Below are positions 5,402 to 6,418 of a DNA stretch of 6,418 nt, in pieces. A program made the translations under genes and the position numbers. Every line of letters begins with the position of its first letter. The stretch's first letter is position 1. The notes beneath the pieces were generated by a model. That model did not search any database. It had not been told where the DNA came from and worked only from the letters and a program-made list of their open reading frames with translations. This stretch comes from Ilumatobacteraceae bacterium (GTDB lineage: Bacteria > Actinomycetota > Acidimicrobiia > Acidimicrobiales > Ilumatobacteraceae): contig JALQWV010000102.1 of assembly GCA_023263465.1 (NCBI GenBank), positions 1 to 6,418 on the forward strand, read 5' to 3'.

Positions 5402-6277
5402 ATGATTTCCCGCCGACAATTTGTTACTGGAACACTTGCAACCTTTGGTCTTGGGGGATCAATCAGTTTTCTAACGTCTTGCGGAAGTTCCTCGTCAATC
5501 GCAGGAAACGAACTTTTTCAAGTAGTCCAACGATTCCCCCAAGTGTTGGTACCTGGATCAGTGCGTATTCCAATTTCACTTGCCAACCAAGCGGGCCTGC
5601 TCGGAAAGACGAATGGCGTCGAATTGCCAACAGAACTTCGCGCACAGTTGTTGAATTCAGAAACCGGTGAAGTGGTCATTGCCGACATGGTGGCAATGAG
5701 ACACGATGCGAACATCGATCCCCCGTATTGGCCGTTTCGGGCAGAAATTGCAACTACTGGTATTTATTCACTCGTTGTTGATGGTGGCACGCAAGACGGT
5801 GCTGGTGTGCAGATACTGGATCCAGCGACGGTTTCAATTCCACTCATCGGAACTCCACTTCCTGGTTTAGATACTCCAACTACTTCAGATTCGCGCGGTG
5901 TAAATCCGCTGTGCACGCGCTCCCCTGAACCATGTCCGCTTCATGACATCACGCTCAATGATGCATTGAAGCTCGGCAAGCCAGTTGCGTATTTGGTTGG
6001 AACTCCAGCTCACTGCCAAACCGGCACATGCTCACCTGCTCTCGACGCATTGTTGTCCATGCGCGAAGCAGTTGGCGACAGACTCACCATGTTGCATGCC
6101 GAGATTTATACCGACGACACCGCAACAATTGTTGCACCCGCTGTTGAAGCAATGAACATGACGTACGAACCGGCACTATTCATAACCGACGCCCAAGGCG
6201 TGTTAGTAGAGCGATTTGATGCAATCTTTGATGCAGTAGAAATCACCGAAGCGTTTACCGCGCTTGGTGTGCTGTAG
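5402..6277 (+). CDS. Tat-exported lipoprotein with thioredoxin-like domain
   Basis: A 291-residue exported protein. The N-terminus has the twin-arginine motif SRRQFV (3-8), a hydrophobic core, and a lipobox LTSC with the acylated Cys at 27, so it is probably anchored to the outer face of the membrane. Residues 40-140 look like a beta-sandwich domain (strand-rich; PYWPFRAEIATTGIYSLVVDG at about 108-128). Residues 180-291 resemble a thioredoxin fold. The segment GKPVAYLVGTPAHCQTGTC (192-210) puts a Cys pair (205 and 210) at the active-site position with CxxxxC spacing instead of CxxC, and EPALFITD (256-263) supplies the cis-Pro strand. A second Cys pair (171 and 178, CTRSPEPC) sits just before this domain. 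It may act in extracytoplasmic thiol redox or protein folding, but the substrate is unknown. The start is fixed by the Tat motif; no in-frame ATG lies upstream in the intergenic region. Confidence 0.75.
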   Translation: MISRRQFVTGTLATFGLGGSISFLTSCGSSSSIAGNELFQVVQRFPQVLVPGSVRIPISLANQAGLLGKTNGVELPTELRAQLLNSETGEVVIADMVAMRHDANIDPPYWPFRAEIATTGIYSLVVDGGTQDGAGVQILDPATVSIPLIGTPLPGLDTPTTSDSRGVNPLCTRSPEPCPLHDITLNDALKLGKPVAYLVGTPAHCQTGTCSPALDALLSMREAVGDRLTMLHAEIYTDDTATIVAPAVEAMNMTYEPALFITDAQGVLVERFDAIFDAVEITEAFTALGVL

Positions 6278-6282
6278 CGAGA

Positions 6283-6418
6283 TCAGCTAAAGCTATTGCC
6301 ACAACCACACGTGCGTGATGCATTTGGGTTGTTGATCTTGAATCCAGCGTCTTGCAGACCATCCTGGTAATCAAGGCTTGCTCCAACGAGCAACTGCGAC
6401 GATGCTTGGTCGACTACA
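6283..6418 (-). CDS. erpA: ErpA/IscA/HesB-type iron-sulfur carrier, C-terminal fragment
   Basis: The last 44 residues of a minus-strand gene that enters from the right edge; the stop is at 6283-6285. The fragment reads VVDQASSQLLVGASLDY, then DGLQDAGFKINNPNAS, and ends RTCGCGNSFS. This is the A-type carrier signature: the conserved CGC near the C-terminus ligates the Fe-S cluster, and the third ligand Cys would lie upstream, outside the window. Such proteins deliver Fe-S clusters to apo-enzymes in the cytoplasm. ErpA is the commonest single copy in actinobacteria, but SufA/IscA cannot be told apart from this fragment. It converges on the lipoprotein gene with only five bases between the stop codons. 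Confidence 0.88.
   Translation of the reverse strand, partial: VVDQASSQLLVGASLDYQDGLQDAGFKINNPNASRTCGCGNSFS

Overview
The window reads as a chromosomal segment of an actinobacterium with moderate G+C. It most resembles the free-living Acidimicrobiia (Ilumatobacter-like aquatic lineages), but that placement is inferred from family resemblance only. The main clues are a GlnA2-type glutamine synthetase, a GlnR-like orphan response regulator, an actinobacterial-style UPF0016 transporter, an apparent preference for -10 boxes placed six bases before the ATG (leaderless transcripts), and Lys/Ala-rich protein tails.

Left part (1-2768, plus strand) is a nitrogen-assimilation cluster. It holds the 3' two-thirds or so of a eukaryote-like type II glutamine synthetase (glnII), a strong terminator hairpin, a complete type I glutamine synthetase without the adenylylation tyrosine (glnA2-like), and, 8 bases further on, a GlnR-like regulator with a winged-helix DNA-binding domain and a receiver that has lost its phosphorylation chemistry.

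Middle part (2765-5345, minus strand) looks like one four-gene operon read from right to left. It encodes a RidA-family enamine/imine deaminase with a lysine-rich N-terminal tail, a 51-residue membrane protein, an amidohydrolase closely matching 8-oxoguanine deaminase, and a UPF0016/GDT1-type cation exporter. The gaps are 5 bases, an overlap, and 7 bases. Its last gene overlaps the end of the glnR-like gene by 4 bases, tail to tail.

Right part (5346-6418): a 56-base divergent intergenic region carries two face-to-face leaderless-type promoters. It is followed by a Tat-exported lipoprotein with a thioredoxin-like domain (plus strand). Five bases after that lies the C-terminal end of an ErpA/IscA-type iron-sulfur carrier (minus strand, cut by the window edge).

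The common theme is ammonia handling. Glutamine synthetases capture ammonia and a GlnR-like regulator probably controls them. The neighbouring operon encodes enzymes that release ammonia from oxidised guanine and from reactive enamines. No mobile element, CRISPR array, tRNA or rRNA was seen. Nothing here amounts to a clearly new defence or mobile system. The most unusual items are the polycationic tails on two nitrogen enzymes and the small membrane ORF inside the deaminase operon.
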